From Aquilaria yunnanensis (Eukaryota > Streptophyta > Magnoliopsida > Malvales > Thymelaeaceae): a DNA stretch of 64,000 nucleotides. Shown here in pieces: positions 33,355-44,030 of the stretch. Below the pieces are notes generated by a model, which was given only the letters and a program-made list of their open reading frames with translations, had not been told where the DNA came from and ran no database searches. Position 1 is the first letter of the stretch. The number at the start of each line of letters is the position of its first letter. The DNA lies in assembly GCA_039654915.1 (NCBI GenBank), contig CM077593.1, positions 57,790,501 to 57,854,500 of the forward strand, written 5' to 3'. The translations under genes were made by a program, and so were the position numbers.

Positions 33355-34770
33355 TGTTAGTGTTGTGCCCAAAAGCCAATCATGAGATGATTGTATTTTT
33401 GCACATTGAGTCATGATATTTTATTAAGGCATTAATCCAGCAATTATGTTTGTTGTTTTGTTTCTGCGTAACTTAACAAACATAATTGTAACCCTAGAAT
33501 AATGATATTCTTAAACATCCCTGCTCTAGTACTATTGTGGAGCAGGTTGCAATAATACATAACGACTAGCATATGTGGAGACTAATATGAGATATGTAGT
33601 CTACATATGGGTACAAGTTGGAGAACTTGTGTACTGGACCAACCCACCATGAGAACACTACATGGATCATTATATGAGTGTCATAAGTGATTCTCATAGT
33701 GATCATGGTATATGTAGTCCTTCGACCAAAGATCATCAAGGTTCCCTACATGTGAGTCACATACTTTGATACTTTCCTTTGTTGCTCGTAACTAAGTGAA
33801 CTTGAAGGAGGTCATTGGGTATGTCACATATCATGCGGAGGGATTTGTATGATCAAGATGGGATTTGTCCCTCCTATGTAACGGGAGTGATATCTTCGGT
33901 CCCCTTGATAGAGTAAGACTTAGAAAAATGCATGGCCATGCTCAGATGAGTTGATATACGATATCAATGTCATCAGTTTAAGTTGGTCTACTCGGTAATC
34001 AAGAAACCAAAGATTGGGCTATGCGAGAGTGACACATTCCATGTCTCGTGCTTAGTCTTGATATCTTGGACAAAGGGACAATGGCATATATCGGTGATGA
34101 TCATAAAGGTTTAGTTGAATCATCGACAATCTTGTCACTTGGGTCGCAATGATGTGTTGCTAGACACCACTCATTGCTTATGATCATAAATGTCATTTTT
34201 TATCATTGCCAACGTAGTAAGAGCCTATTGGGTCGCACACATAGAGCTATTTGGATTATTAGAGTGCATGGGCTAATAATTTGGGTTTTGGTTTCACAAT
34301 AATTTTGTATTAATAATGGGCCCAATAGTTGAACCATTATTAAGCCCGAAATTAAAGCCTAATTGGATTAGGGCTTTGAAACCTATTAAGCCTGGAAGTT
34401 GAGTCTCACTATAAATACAACTTCTAGTGAGAAATTCGCAGGTCTCCTTGCCCTAGCCTCCCAAAAGGATAGCCACACTCTTTTCTTGCAATTCCTTGAA
34501 GGACGCAAGCTAGCACTGCGAGCGCAAGAGAAACGCATCTGCCGGGACGTGGTGGAAGCGTGGTGATCCCGAGAGGCTCATGTGGATACCATAGAGAGCC
34601 TGAACACGTCAACTATTCAGGTTTTGTGATTCAACTCTACAGTTGAGTGAGAGATCTCAACCGAAAATTAGGTATGAAAATTTTCGAACACCCGGTCTAC
34701 CCCGTTTCACTTGGATCCTGGAGGGTTTTGGTTAAATTCCGCTGCGCTGTTTGGCTCCCAGAACCCATCA
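33355..34770 (+). mobile_element. Solo LTR E (copia, G family, 1416 bp)
   Basis: TGTTAGTGTTGTGCCC at the start and GAACCCATCA at the end match the LTRs of G. There is no internal region on either side: B's coding sequence flanks it directly. TSD tgata/cgata has one C/T mismatch. TATAAATA at 34410-34417. Solo LTRs arise by recombination between the two LTRs of one element. Confidence 0.92.
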
Positions 34771-35355
34771 CGATATTCTTCGAACCCCGGTCTGAAGTAT
34801 TGGAAGAGTGTCAAGAGGATCCTAAGGTACCTCAAAGGTACTAAGGATTATTGGCTTTGTTACAAAGGTAAAGACCTTGGTTTACATGGCTGTTCTGATG
34901 CTGATTGGGGAGGAGATAGAGAATCCAACAAGTCTACATCTGGTTATCTTTTCATACTAAATGGTGGGGCTACTACTTGGTGTAGTAAGAAGCAAACTTG
35001 TACAGCATTGTCCACAATGGAGGCTGAATTTGTTTCATGTGCCTCAGCTGTACAAGCAGCCCTTTGGCTAGGTTATTTCCTTAAAAATTTGGAGTCTAGG
35101 GTTTCTATTGAGAAACCTATTACTATCTACAGTGATAGTATGGCAGCCATGCCTTATACCAAGGACCCCAAATACCATGGAAAGACCAAGCACATTAGCA
35201 TGAAATATAACTTTGTGCGGGATGCAATTGAAGAGGGTGAAGTTAGGATTGAGTACATTTCTACAGACCTGATGGTGGCAGATCCTCTCACTAAGCCATT
35301 GCCACCACTTATATTTGCTCGACATGTTAGAGCAATGGGTCTTAGAAGAATGTAA
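34771..35355 (+). pseudogene. pol: RNase H of B
   Basis: It continues from RT with YWKSVKRILRYLKGTKDYW, then the RNase H residues: GCSDADWGGD, STMEAEFVSC and IYSDSMAAM. It ends ARHVRAMGLRRM and TAA. This part is open and well preserved, but E's insertion separates it from RT. Confidence 0.88.
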
Positions 35356-36624
35356 ATGTTGGATGTACTTCACCTCTTTGGTGTCACACATGTTATGTAT
35401 TTCTTTGAAATAATACAGATTATTTTATGAAATACTCAGTTCAATTTTATGAATCACAACGAACAAATGAACATGTCAAACAAAGGCAGAGGATGACTTT
35501 CTCACACAAGTCATCCGCCCATGATCTTTGTGTAAGATTAAGGATGAGATTGGCTAAAGACTTAAATGAAACTTAAGTGAATAATACATTTAAGTGGGAG
35601 TCATGCTCCAACACATGACACTTTAGTTTTTATGATCGCCTTGATTATGAGTAATCAAGATTCAATGCTTTGGTGCATTTAGTTTGTATGACCATTTATA
35701 CATCCTAGCCTATGTTAGATGTAAGCTAAGGCTTACATGGAGAAATTTCATGGTTATTGACATGTCCTCCTTTTATGTGTTAAGAGGAGTACACTTCATG
35801 GTGTTTTAAGAGGGAGAAATGACACACTCCTCAATTGGAATGGAGATCACTCCAAGTGGGAGTGACATGAGTAAAACACCTTAGAAGTGTATTATGGAAC
35901 TTTAATGGATGTGTTTCCAAGTGTTCCATGAACCTGAAATATGACCAGAGAAGAATTTAACCAAGTTGTCTCTATTCTTGCTTAGTGTGAGATTCTTCGA
36001 ATTAGACTCTTAGTGACTATGGCTTGCTATTAGGAAGTTGAGTTAATTATGATTACTTTGATTGGATGTCGAAGGTCTTAGGGAAATGAGACTGGAGTAT
36101 CCTCCTTTTGGGTAATCATGTTAACTCATTGACCTAAGTAGTTGAAGCTAAAAGGAAAGACATTAAGTTGATACATGTTCACTAAATTCAATCTTGGGCC
36201 CACATATTACTGTGAGTAGTATGCTAGATTGAATGACAAGTGATTTAAATGAGTACTCAATGCTTAATACAATCATGGATTTCAAGGAGTTGAAATTCTA
36301 AGAAAGAAATTGATTGTGATTAAGAAGTGTATCATATGTCTGGGGTCTGAAAGGCATAACTTGATGTGTTCAAGCAAGCTTGATGTGTTTAAGCTACACA
36401 CTTGAATTTGATGTGTTCAAAGAAAGTTTGAAGAAGTTCAAACTATGAGGAGAGGACAATCTTCTATTGAGAGTCTAACAACCTCAAGAGAAGAGACTTG
36501 GTGTGTGTGTGCCTGACGTCTCACCCACAACTCTATGCATGTAGAAGTGTCTAGATTATTTCGGCTATAAGGATTAAGGAGTTTTGTTTTGAGTAGGAGC
36601 TTGAAGTTTAAAAGCATCTTAGTG
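35356..36624 (+). other. 3' untranslated region of B
   Basis: About 1.27 kb between the pol stop and the polypurine tract. I see no ORF of credible length on either strand; TTGATGTGTTYAAG occurs three times around 36360-36425. It is unusually long for a copia element. Confidence 0.7.
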
Positions 36625-36636
36625 CAAGTGGGAGTT
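36625..36636 (+). other. Polypurine tract of B
   Basis: CAAGTGGGAGTT abuts the 3' LTR; G has a similar tract (AAGTGGGAGAT). Confidence 0.85.
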
Positions 36637-36742
36637 TGTTGGAATTCTTGGTGCACCAAGATCCTTTTAAGATAGGATTTGAGCTCATTGAGCTAACTCT
36701 AGCTTGAATAGCTATCTAAGGCAGCTAGAAATAGGTCCCTTT

Positions 36743-37006
36743 AGCTCAAGTTAGCTCACTTCAGCTATAAGTAGCTCAAAGTAGCTAGACTTTAGCTCAA
36801 GTCAGCTCACTTCAGCTTCTGGTAGCTGAATGTAGCTGGACTTCAGCTCAAGTCAGCTCACTTCAGCTAAAAGTAGCTCAAAGTAGCTGGACTTCAGCTC
36901 AACTTAGCTCAAGTCAGCTCAAGTCAGCTCACTTCAGCTTCTGGTAGCTGAGTGTAGCTGGACTTCAGTTCACTTCAGCTGAGAGCAGCTAACTCCAGCT
37001 CTAGGT
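36743..37006 (+). repeat. AGCT-phased decamer array (26 units) in B's 3' LTR
   Basis: It has the same unit order as the 5' array, with two units lost in one place and one gained in another (26 against 27). Four 11-bp units are again at the same relative places. Confidence 0.92.
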
Positions 37007-37235
37007 CAACTCTAGGAGCTGGACCTCAGTTCATGGTGCTTGGTTGGAGCTGAAAGGAGCTCAATGGTGCATACGTAGTATAGTGAGCTAGCTTTGTGCC
37101 AGCTCACCTTGCTTTTAGCTCAAAACCACCAAGACACACATCTTTTGTGTAAAGGTATGTCTCTTCAACAAAGGAGATGACTATTGGCTAAAAGAACATG
37201 TCCTTTCATCCAAAGGAAGTGTTCCTTGAATGAAT

Positions 37236-37345
37236 AGACATGTATATTCGGCCATAGGGTGGTTGGGGTGGTTATTGCACCAAGAATGATGTCCTTTGAC
37301 ATCAAGAGACATGTATATTCGGCCATGGGTTGGTTATAGCACCAA
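37236..37345 (+). repeat. 71-bp repeat, 3' LTR copy of B
   Basis: Starts at 37236 and 37307: one full 71-bp unit plus the partial one, against two plus partial in the 5' LTR. Confidence 0.87.
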
Positions 37346-38008
37346 GAAATGTCTCTTGACCAAAGGGACATGTCTCTTAGGCCAAAGGAAGTGTTCATTG
37401 GCCAAAGAGACATGTATTTTCGCCACCATAGATGACCCTTGGCCAAAGGAAGTGTTCTTTGGCTTAAAAGACACCTTGCTTGGTGTAAAGGTGTGCCTTT
37501 TGGTCATCTATAAATAGCCTTTAGTGGCCGGCCATTTAAAGCATTTTTTGGCACTCCATTTGCTCCATTTCTTAAGAGAAAAAATTTCCTCCCTCCATTC
37601 CTTATATAGCCGAAATATTGGACAACTTTCTAGAGCATTGTGGTAGGAATTACATTGAGATTATTCATCTCAATTCAAGCTTCAAGGTGCTCCTCTAAGA
37701 TCAAGTTCTTCCTCAAGTTTTCGCCAAAGATAACCAACAAGAAAGGTGCACACCTTTTCTTGGTTTAGTAGCATGCTAGGTTTCATTCATTATTTACATG
37801 AATGTTCTTAGTAGCATGCTAGGATTTGTTTACCATAATATGTATGTAAAACTAACATGCTATATCAAATGCACAAAATATGTTAAACAAATTAGAATGA
37901 TGCATGCTTGTACTCATGTTGAACTCAAATGATCAAAATGCATGTGGCATGTACATGAGTAGATAACATAAAGATATGTTATCATGAGATCCTGAAATCT
38001 TCATAATA

Positions 38009-38673
38009 GTCATCAAACTGTTATTGGTATGGCACCATATGAGGCTCTGTATGGAAGACAATGTATGACACCTCATTGTTGGGCAGATCCTTCAGACGGA
38101 GCAGTTATTGGTCCTGAGATGATCATTGATACCACAGCTAAGATCAAGTTAATTCAGAAGTGAATTAAAGCAGCCAATGACAGGCAAACCAAGTATGCAA
38201 ATTTGAGAAGAAGAGACTTGAGTTTTGAAGTTGGGGACAGGGTACTTATGAAAGTGTCGCCCATGAAAGGAGTTAGCCATTTTGGGGAAAGGGGCAAGTT
38301 ATCTCCTAGGTATATTGGACCCTATGAAATATTGGAGAAGATTGGGAAAGTTGCTTATCGGTTGGCATTACCACCTAACCTATCCCAAGTGCATAACGTG
38401 TTTCACATTAGTCTACTCAGAAAATGCACAGTGGAACCGGGACAGGTAGTTAATCCTTCATTGATACCCATTCAAGAAGACTTAATCTACGAGGAGAAAC
38501 CCACTCAGATACTTGATAGGCAAGTGAAGAAATTGCGGACTAAGTGGATTTTGATGGTAAAGATCCTTCGGTCTAACCATACTGAGGAGGAAGCTATGAG
38601 GGAGACAAAGCAGGATATGCTGAAAAGATATCCTAGTATTTTTCCGGAGTTGCAACGAAATTTGGGGGACTAA
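38009..38673 (+). pseudogene. pol: Integrase C part and chromodomain of A
   Basis: It resumes A's integrase after [18 protein letters not shown], then a TGA near 38161, then [36 protein letters not shown] and NVFHISLLRKC. The chromodomain follows: QILDRQVKKLRTKWILMVKI, SNHTEEEAMRET and LKRYPSIFPEL. It ends at TAA 38671-38673. Here the Gln codon that is TAG in C is intact, but the aromatic Trp of TWETE is changed to Arg (MRET). Confidence 0.92.
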
Positions 38674-38677
38674 ATTC

Positions 38678-38693
38678 AAGAAGGAGGGGAGAA
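38678..38693 (+). other. Polypurine tract of A
   Basis: AAGAAGGAGGGGAGAA, nearly identical to C's tract, abuts the 3' LTR. Confidence 0.92.
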
Positions 38694-41139
38694 TGTTACG
38701 GCCCTTCTAGTGGGAAGCATGTTTGAGGAAGGTAAAGTGTTCTAAATTAAGTTTAGAACCTTAATTCAAGTTTACATAGCAAGAAGAGAGAAGTTTAGCA
38801 AATTTTACTAAGTTCTGAGAAAAATAAAGCACTAAACAAAGTTTAGGGGCAAAATGGTAATTTTGGATCTTGAATAGCGGGGACGAGTCCCGAGTGTTTT
38901 AAAATGAATTTTTATAACTGAACTTTCAACCTTAACTCAAACGTAAAGAATAGACAAGAATTTAATCAAGAATGACTAAGTTACAATGATGGGGGGCTTG
39001 ATTGCATTAAACTTGAAACCTGGGTAACCTTAATGCTAAGTAAGGGTTTAAGAAGGGAAAGAGAAGCAGGAGGCTACCATAACCACGTTTTCATCCTTCC
39101 CTCACTCATTTCTCTCGCAAATTAAGCTTGGAATCAAGTGATCTTGGTATCAAGAGGTGCAATTCAAGGTGTATAAGCTGGGAGGAGCCAATTTCAAGCT
39201 TGAAACCATGATTTTGAAGCTTGGAAAGGCGTTTTTCCACATCCCCTATTTTTGAACAAGGTACAAAATGTGTTCTTGATTGAATTCATGTTTATTAGTT
39301 AGTTTAAAGCTTGGGTTTTGGTTAGAGAATGAAGTTTTAGTGATTAGTGCTTTGTTTTTGGATTGGAATTGGTGTAGAACTTTGGTGAGCTTGGTTGGTT
39401 GAAAGGGAGCTTTATTCTTGTGTGTTACTTGGAGTTGAGATAAGGGGAGTATGTTTTCAAGTTCATTTAATGCCAATAGCTTGAGTTTGCTTGAAGAATT
39501 TGAGTGGTTTTAGCTATGGCATTAGTTAAAGGTTTTGGTTAAATTATGGTGGACTAGAGGAATTGGGAGGATTGGATTGATGTTACAAGACATCATAGAT
39601 TGGCTTGTGATAGTTGGTTGTGATCTATGCAACATGTTCTATGTGTATACGAAATTTGGAGGCATTCCAAGCATGTTTGATATGTGTAGGAAATGTCCAA
39701 AGTTCATAGCAGCAAAACCGGAGTTTTTCTGGGCATTTTGCAGGTTTGGCGACACGTCGCCAATCCCCATGAGTTCCCACGACGCATCGCCAAGACCTCA
39801 AAAAATTGGCAAAACGTCGACAACTGTGGCGACGCGTTGCCGAGACAGCATTTGACACCCGGCTTTGTTTTTGGCATAACTTTTCGCTCCGGTGTCCGAT
39901 TGAGGTGATTCAAGACTCCACACGAGGCTAAGAGGGAGTACTATCACCTCCATGTTTTAAAAAAACTTAAAATGCCTTAGTTTTAGATTTATATTAACTC
40001 AAAGTGAAGGAAATTTTTAAAGAAAACTTTGTTGCAATGATCACAACAAGGTATTACTAGCCTAGGTGAGAGGTTTAGAACCCTTGGCAACCTAGCCGTG
40101 CCATAGCCACGAGGTTGCAAGGTGAAACCTTGTTCATCTGGTCTACAACAAAAGGTATTATGGCCTAGTCTACAAAGTTCCACCATAATTCCCCTGCATA
40201 ACGACTATGGGAAGGCTACATGATTGCATCCAGTAAGCTTTAGCTTGCTAGGAGCGGGTTAGTGATCAGAACTCGCTAGGCATGGAGTTATACACTGTGA
40301 GGAGTACTAGTTGAGGAGAGGTCTTTATGTCCTAGTTATATGTGCATATATCAGACCCTCATGTTGTGTGAGCTTGTAGCAAGTTTACTTATGTTCATCA
40401 TATGTCCAGTCCTAGTAATTTTCTTGCAGGTACACTGAAGACCCCTTACTGAGAATTGTCGAATTCTCACTCCCTAGTTATGTTATGCAGAGACTGAAAT
40501 TGCTGGACTGGGTAATCGTTGAGGATTATCGCGGTAGTGTTGTTTTGTGCATACAGGTACGACATTTAAGAATCCTTGTGATTCTAGTCTACATGATGCA
40601 TTTAGTTGGCTTGTTGGTCAAGTAACAGTACTAACTAGTATCTTCCTTTGGCTGCAGAGCCTAGTAGCACCTGGCAAAGGACTTTTGAGACTCACCACTG
40701 GGACGTGTATCGAAGGTGGGAGTCAAGTCAAAGAGATCTCAGTAGAGGCTTGTATTTATATAGTACTTTCAATTGCCCCCATAGTCTATGTTTTGAGGAG
40801 TCCTTGACTCTAGGATTGCTCTTGGGTGAGGGCATTAGTCTATTTTATGTATGAATGTTCTCACGAGTTGTTATGTGTAGTAAACTCACACAAATGTTGA
40901 TTGTGCATGCTTTGGCTACCTATACTTATTTTTGTGAAGGAATTAGTTGGCCAAGTTAATGTTTTATGGTTTTAATAAACCAAGTCAAAGCATGAAGAGC
41001 ATGCATATTGCATATTCTAGGATAATCAACTAGTATCATGGGATTTAATCCGCACACATACACAACTAGTGAATTGCAATCCACCGTGAGACTAGCTCTC
41101 ACAGGGCTTCCTAGGCAGGGGCCAAGGACGATCGTGTGA
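38694..41139 (+). repeat. 3' LTR of A (2446 bp)
   Basis: It starts TGTTACGGCCCTTCTAGTGG. The end reads CGTGTGA where C reads CGTGTCA, so the last CA is mutated. It is homologous throughout to C's LTR but clearly diverged. Confidence 0.92.
39746..39842 (+). repeat. Diverged palindrome array in A's 3' LTR
   Basis: TTGGCGACACGTCGCCAA at 39746-39763, then decayed sites at about 39779-39795, 39807-39825 and 39829-39842. This is the same location and number of sites as in C's LTR. Confidence 0.8.
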
Positions 41140-41533
41140 ATTAGTATAGAAAAGCATGCCTGTAATGTGTTAAGTTGGTAACCAAATAGATAAAGTGCAT
41201 GTACCTAATTACACGTACTTTTGGATTGAACTTGAACATACAAAACATGTGCATAATAAATAAGTTTTCAAAACTTGAGTTGGTGTTTTTGTTGCCATGC
41301 ATGTACTTGGCTAGTTAAGTAATGAAATGAACACACAAGTTCCACATAAGTAGTAGCTTGTTTCCAAGACCATGAAAAATGAGCCTTAAATAAATAAGTA
41401 ACAAGCTAGTACTAGTAATGTCCTGGGAACATGCCCATATGTTTGGTTTTGTTTAAATTTCCCTTATATGGAATTCCATTGCATGGTTAAGTAATTGGGC
41501 CCGAATGGGCTAAGGGCTAGGATGGGCATGACA
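41140..41533 (+). repeat. 3' end of J's 5' LTR
   Basis: It ends GGATGGGCATGACA directly before an iMet primer site. The rest of the LTR lies left of A, outside the window. I find no second copy of it here. Confidence 0.75.
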
Positions 41534-41535
41534 AC

Positions 41536-41552
41536 TTGGTATCAGAGCATGG
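41536..41552 (+). other. Primer binding site of J
   Basis: TTGGTATCAGAGCATGG, identical to the site of H and complementary to iMet tRNA. Confidence 0.88.
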
Positions 41553-41686
41553 TTGCTCTTAGGACCAAAATTTTTGGTCTATGGATTGTTTGTAGCATAG
41601 ACTTGTTCCCACATAGGTTAAGTCCACTATTGTGTCTACTGATGAATATTGAGCATATGTTTACGTTGCTTGTTGTTATGTACAGG

Positions 41687-42094
41687 ATGAGAACTAGGAA
41701 TAAGGATAAGGATCCCAGAGACCAAAATGAGAACAGTGACACCCATCAAGAAGGTGGGAAAACTAGTTTTGAACAAGAAGAACAAGCTAGGGTGATTAAG
41801 CCTATTAGGCTGAATGTGGCTAGACCTAGTAATGATGATCAAGGGAAAATCGAACACATGATGGAAATGTTGCAAGCCACTATTGCCCAACTTATAGTTG
41901 GCATACATGCCCTGAGTAGTGGTCAGGCACAAGTCCTAGAACCTATTAGGCAGGAAAAAGAACTGAAAGTCAGAAGAAGGCCAGGAAATGGGAATGAGCT
42001 TAATGATGAAGATGATGATGATGAAAGGAAAAATCCAAGAGCCAGAAGGGTAAGGTCTAAAATCAGATAGGAGACCAGAGTTGAGCGAGAAATG
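41687..42094 (+). pseudogene. gag: Gag N-terminal fragment of J
   Basis: It begins MRTRNKDKDPRDQNENSDT and shows a helix-forming stretch (MMEMLQATIAQLIVGIHAL) and an acidic run followed by KNPRARRVRSKI. H's gag has the same acidic-to-basic order (RRNPKGRRLRSKI). A TAG at 42068-42070 stops it, and K's LTR then cuts the sequence at 42095. No capsid or zinc knuckle remains. Confidence 0.8.
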
Positions 42095-44030
42095 TGACAC
42101 GGCCACCCTTGGCCCTTGCCCGGGAGACTTGTGAGAGCTAGTCTCATGGTGGATTACAATTGGCTACTTGACTATGTGCGCGAATTAAAACTCCGTGATG
42201 CTAGTTGATTAACCTAGAACATGCAAGATGCATGCTCTTCATGCTTTGACTTGGATTAACAAAAACCATAAAGCATTGACTTGGCCAAGAGATTTTCATA
42301 AAAAATAAGTTGAAATAGCCAAACCATACAAAATCAACATTTATGTGACTTTACTACACATAACAACTGTGTAGGAGCATTCATACATAAAGCAGACTAA
42401 TGCCCTCACCCAAGAGGAACCCTAGAGTCTAGGACTCCTTAAAACATAGACAATGGAGGCAATTAAGAGTACTATATATACAAGCTTCAACTGAGATCTT
42501 CTTGAACCAACTCCCATCCTGGATGCAAGTCCCGGTGGCGAGGCACAAAAACCCTTGTCCAAGTGCTACTAGGCTCTGTAGCCAAAGGAAGACTCCAGTT
42601 AGTGCTGTTTTTTGACCAACAAGTTACCCAAGTAGACTAGAATCAGAAAGATTCTCAAGGGAAATACTTGAAACAAAACCTAACTACCGCAATAACCCTC
42701 AACGGTTACCCAGTCCAAGAACTTCAGAATCTGTACAACATAACTAAGGAGTGAGAACATAAACATTCTTAGTAAGGGTCTTCGTGGTACCTGGAAGAAA
42801 ATTACTAAGGACTCTACATATGATATAATATGCAACCTGCTATGAGCTCATATAGCCTAAGGGTCTAATATATGCACATATAACTAGGTCCTTTAAGACC
42901 TATCCTCTTCCTAGTCCTTGAACTACAAGGCATAGCCTTGTCCTTTGGCAAGCTAAGCTTGCCAGCGTAACTAGTGATAAATCACCAGTTGAACCTCTCC
43001 CTTTTTATGTTGTACAGGGGAATTATGGTGGGACTATTGTGACTAAGCCATAAAGACCATGTAAACTAGGTGCACTAAGGTTTCACCTTGTAACCGCGTG
43101 GCTAACAGCACAGCTAGGTCGCCAAGGGTTCTAAACCCTCCACCCTAGCTAGTGGTACTTAGTTGTGATCCTTAGTAAACTAGTTTTCTTGCTTATGGTA
43201 GAAGTAACCATAAAACTTGACAAAACTCAAGAAAACTCCTAGGTCTCAAAAGACTTTTGAAAGTCTAGGAGCACCCCCGGAACGCTTAGGCCCAAGGTAC
43301 CCTAAGAACCCCTTTAGGTCTCCCCTTGACCTCTTTAGCAAAACTTGGAAAATAAAGCCAACATACCTGTGGTGACACATCGCCATAGTTGGCAACATTC
43401 TGCCAACTTTCTAGTATTGGCGACGCATTGTGGACAGTGGTACAAAACTGGCGACACATCACTAATCTGCGAATCTATAAAATTTTCACAGATTTTGCTG
43501 CTATGAACTGTGGACACTTACCAAACATATCAACCGTGCTTGGTTAGCCTCCAAACTTTACATACATGTAAAACATGTTGCATAGATCACAACCAACTAT
43601 CACAAGCCAATCTATGATGCATTATAACATCATTCCAATTATCATAAACCTTATAGTCCACCCTGATTCGACCTTGTCCACTAAGTAATGCTATTGCTAG
43701 AACTACTTGAATTCTTTAAGCAACTTATTCCAATGGAATTAATTGAACTTGAAAATACAACTCCCTTACCTCAACTCCAAGTAACAAGCAAGAATCAAGC
43801 ACTCTTTGAATCCACTAAGCTCACCAAAGCACCACCTATGTTCCAAGCAAAACATAGGGACCAAACATCAAATTCTTACTTTCCAACCAAAACCCAAGCT
43901 CCTAACTAACCAATAAACCTGAAATCAATCAAGAACACATTGGTTGCCTCATACTAAAAATAGGGGATGGCAGAAAACATGCTTCCAAGCTCTAGAATGA
44001 TGGTTTTATGCTTGAAATGAGCTCCCAATG
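42095..44030 (-). repeat. LTR of element K (3' part), minus strand
   Basis: On the minus strand it ends CCGTGTCA at 42095. It carries the conserved block (43020-43140), decayed palindrome sites (43371-43470) and other features of the A/C LTRs. Interrupted by H at 44031; it resumes at 63756. The flanking AAATG (42090-42094) is the candidate target duplication. Whether K is a solo LTR or the 3' LTR of a minus-strand element cannot be told here. Confidence 0.87.

Larger units (their letters stand above)
7481..38003 (+). mobile_element. Ty1/copia retrotransposon B (degenerate, hosts C, D and E)
   Basis: LTRs at 7481-8930 and 36637-38003 flank iMet primer site, gag, protease, integrase, RT and RNase H, in copia order (integrase before RT). 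The 5-bp duplication TAATA is seen at 7476-7480 and 38004-38008, inside A's integrase. Own sequence totals about 8.4 kb after removing C (10543-20391), D (21778-32599) and E (33355-34770). I do not assign a copia lineage. Confidence 0.94.
36637..38003 (+). repeat. 3' LTR of B (1367 bp)
   Basis: TGTTGGAATTCTTGG to GAAATCTTCA, as in the 5' LTR. TSD TAATA follows at 38004-38008. Confidence 0.93.
1971..41139 (+). mobile_element. Ty3/gypsy chromovirus A (Tekay-like, degenerate, interrupted)
   Basis: A + strand element whose visible parts are 1971-7480 and 38009-41139. M has cut its 5' LTR, and B (7481-38003) splits its integrase gene. Order: LTR, iMet primer site, gag, protease, RT, RNase H, integrase, chromodomain, polypurine tract, LTR. 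This order, the C-terminal chromodomain and the roughly 2.45-kb LTR fit Tekay/Del chromoviruses. Proteins are close to those of C but full of stops and frameshifts. The element sits in the 5' LTR of J, whose sequence resumes at 41140. Its left target duplication is off-window; the right flank starts ATTAG. Confidence 0.93.
41140..42094 (+). mobile_element. Ty3/gypsy element J (fragment: LTR end to gag)
   Basis: The outermost element visible. A lies in its 5' LTR and K cuts its gag. The gag start resembles that of H, so a chromovirus is likely; pol is not in the window. Confidence 0.8.

Noticed and set aside
35356..36624. Envelope-like gene in B
   Set aside because: No frame of useful length, signal peptide or membrane segment.
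42095..44030. Separate host intergenic region between J and H
   Set aside because: It aligns in reverse with the A/C LTR and continues right of H across a perfect TSD.
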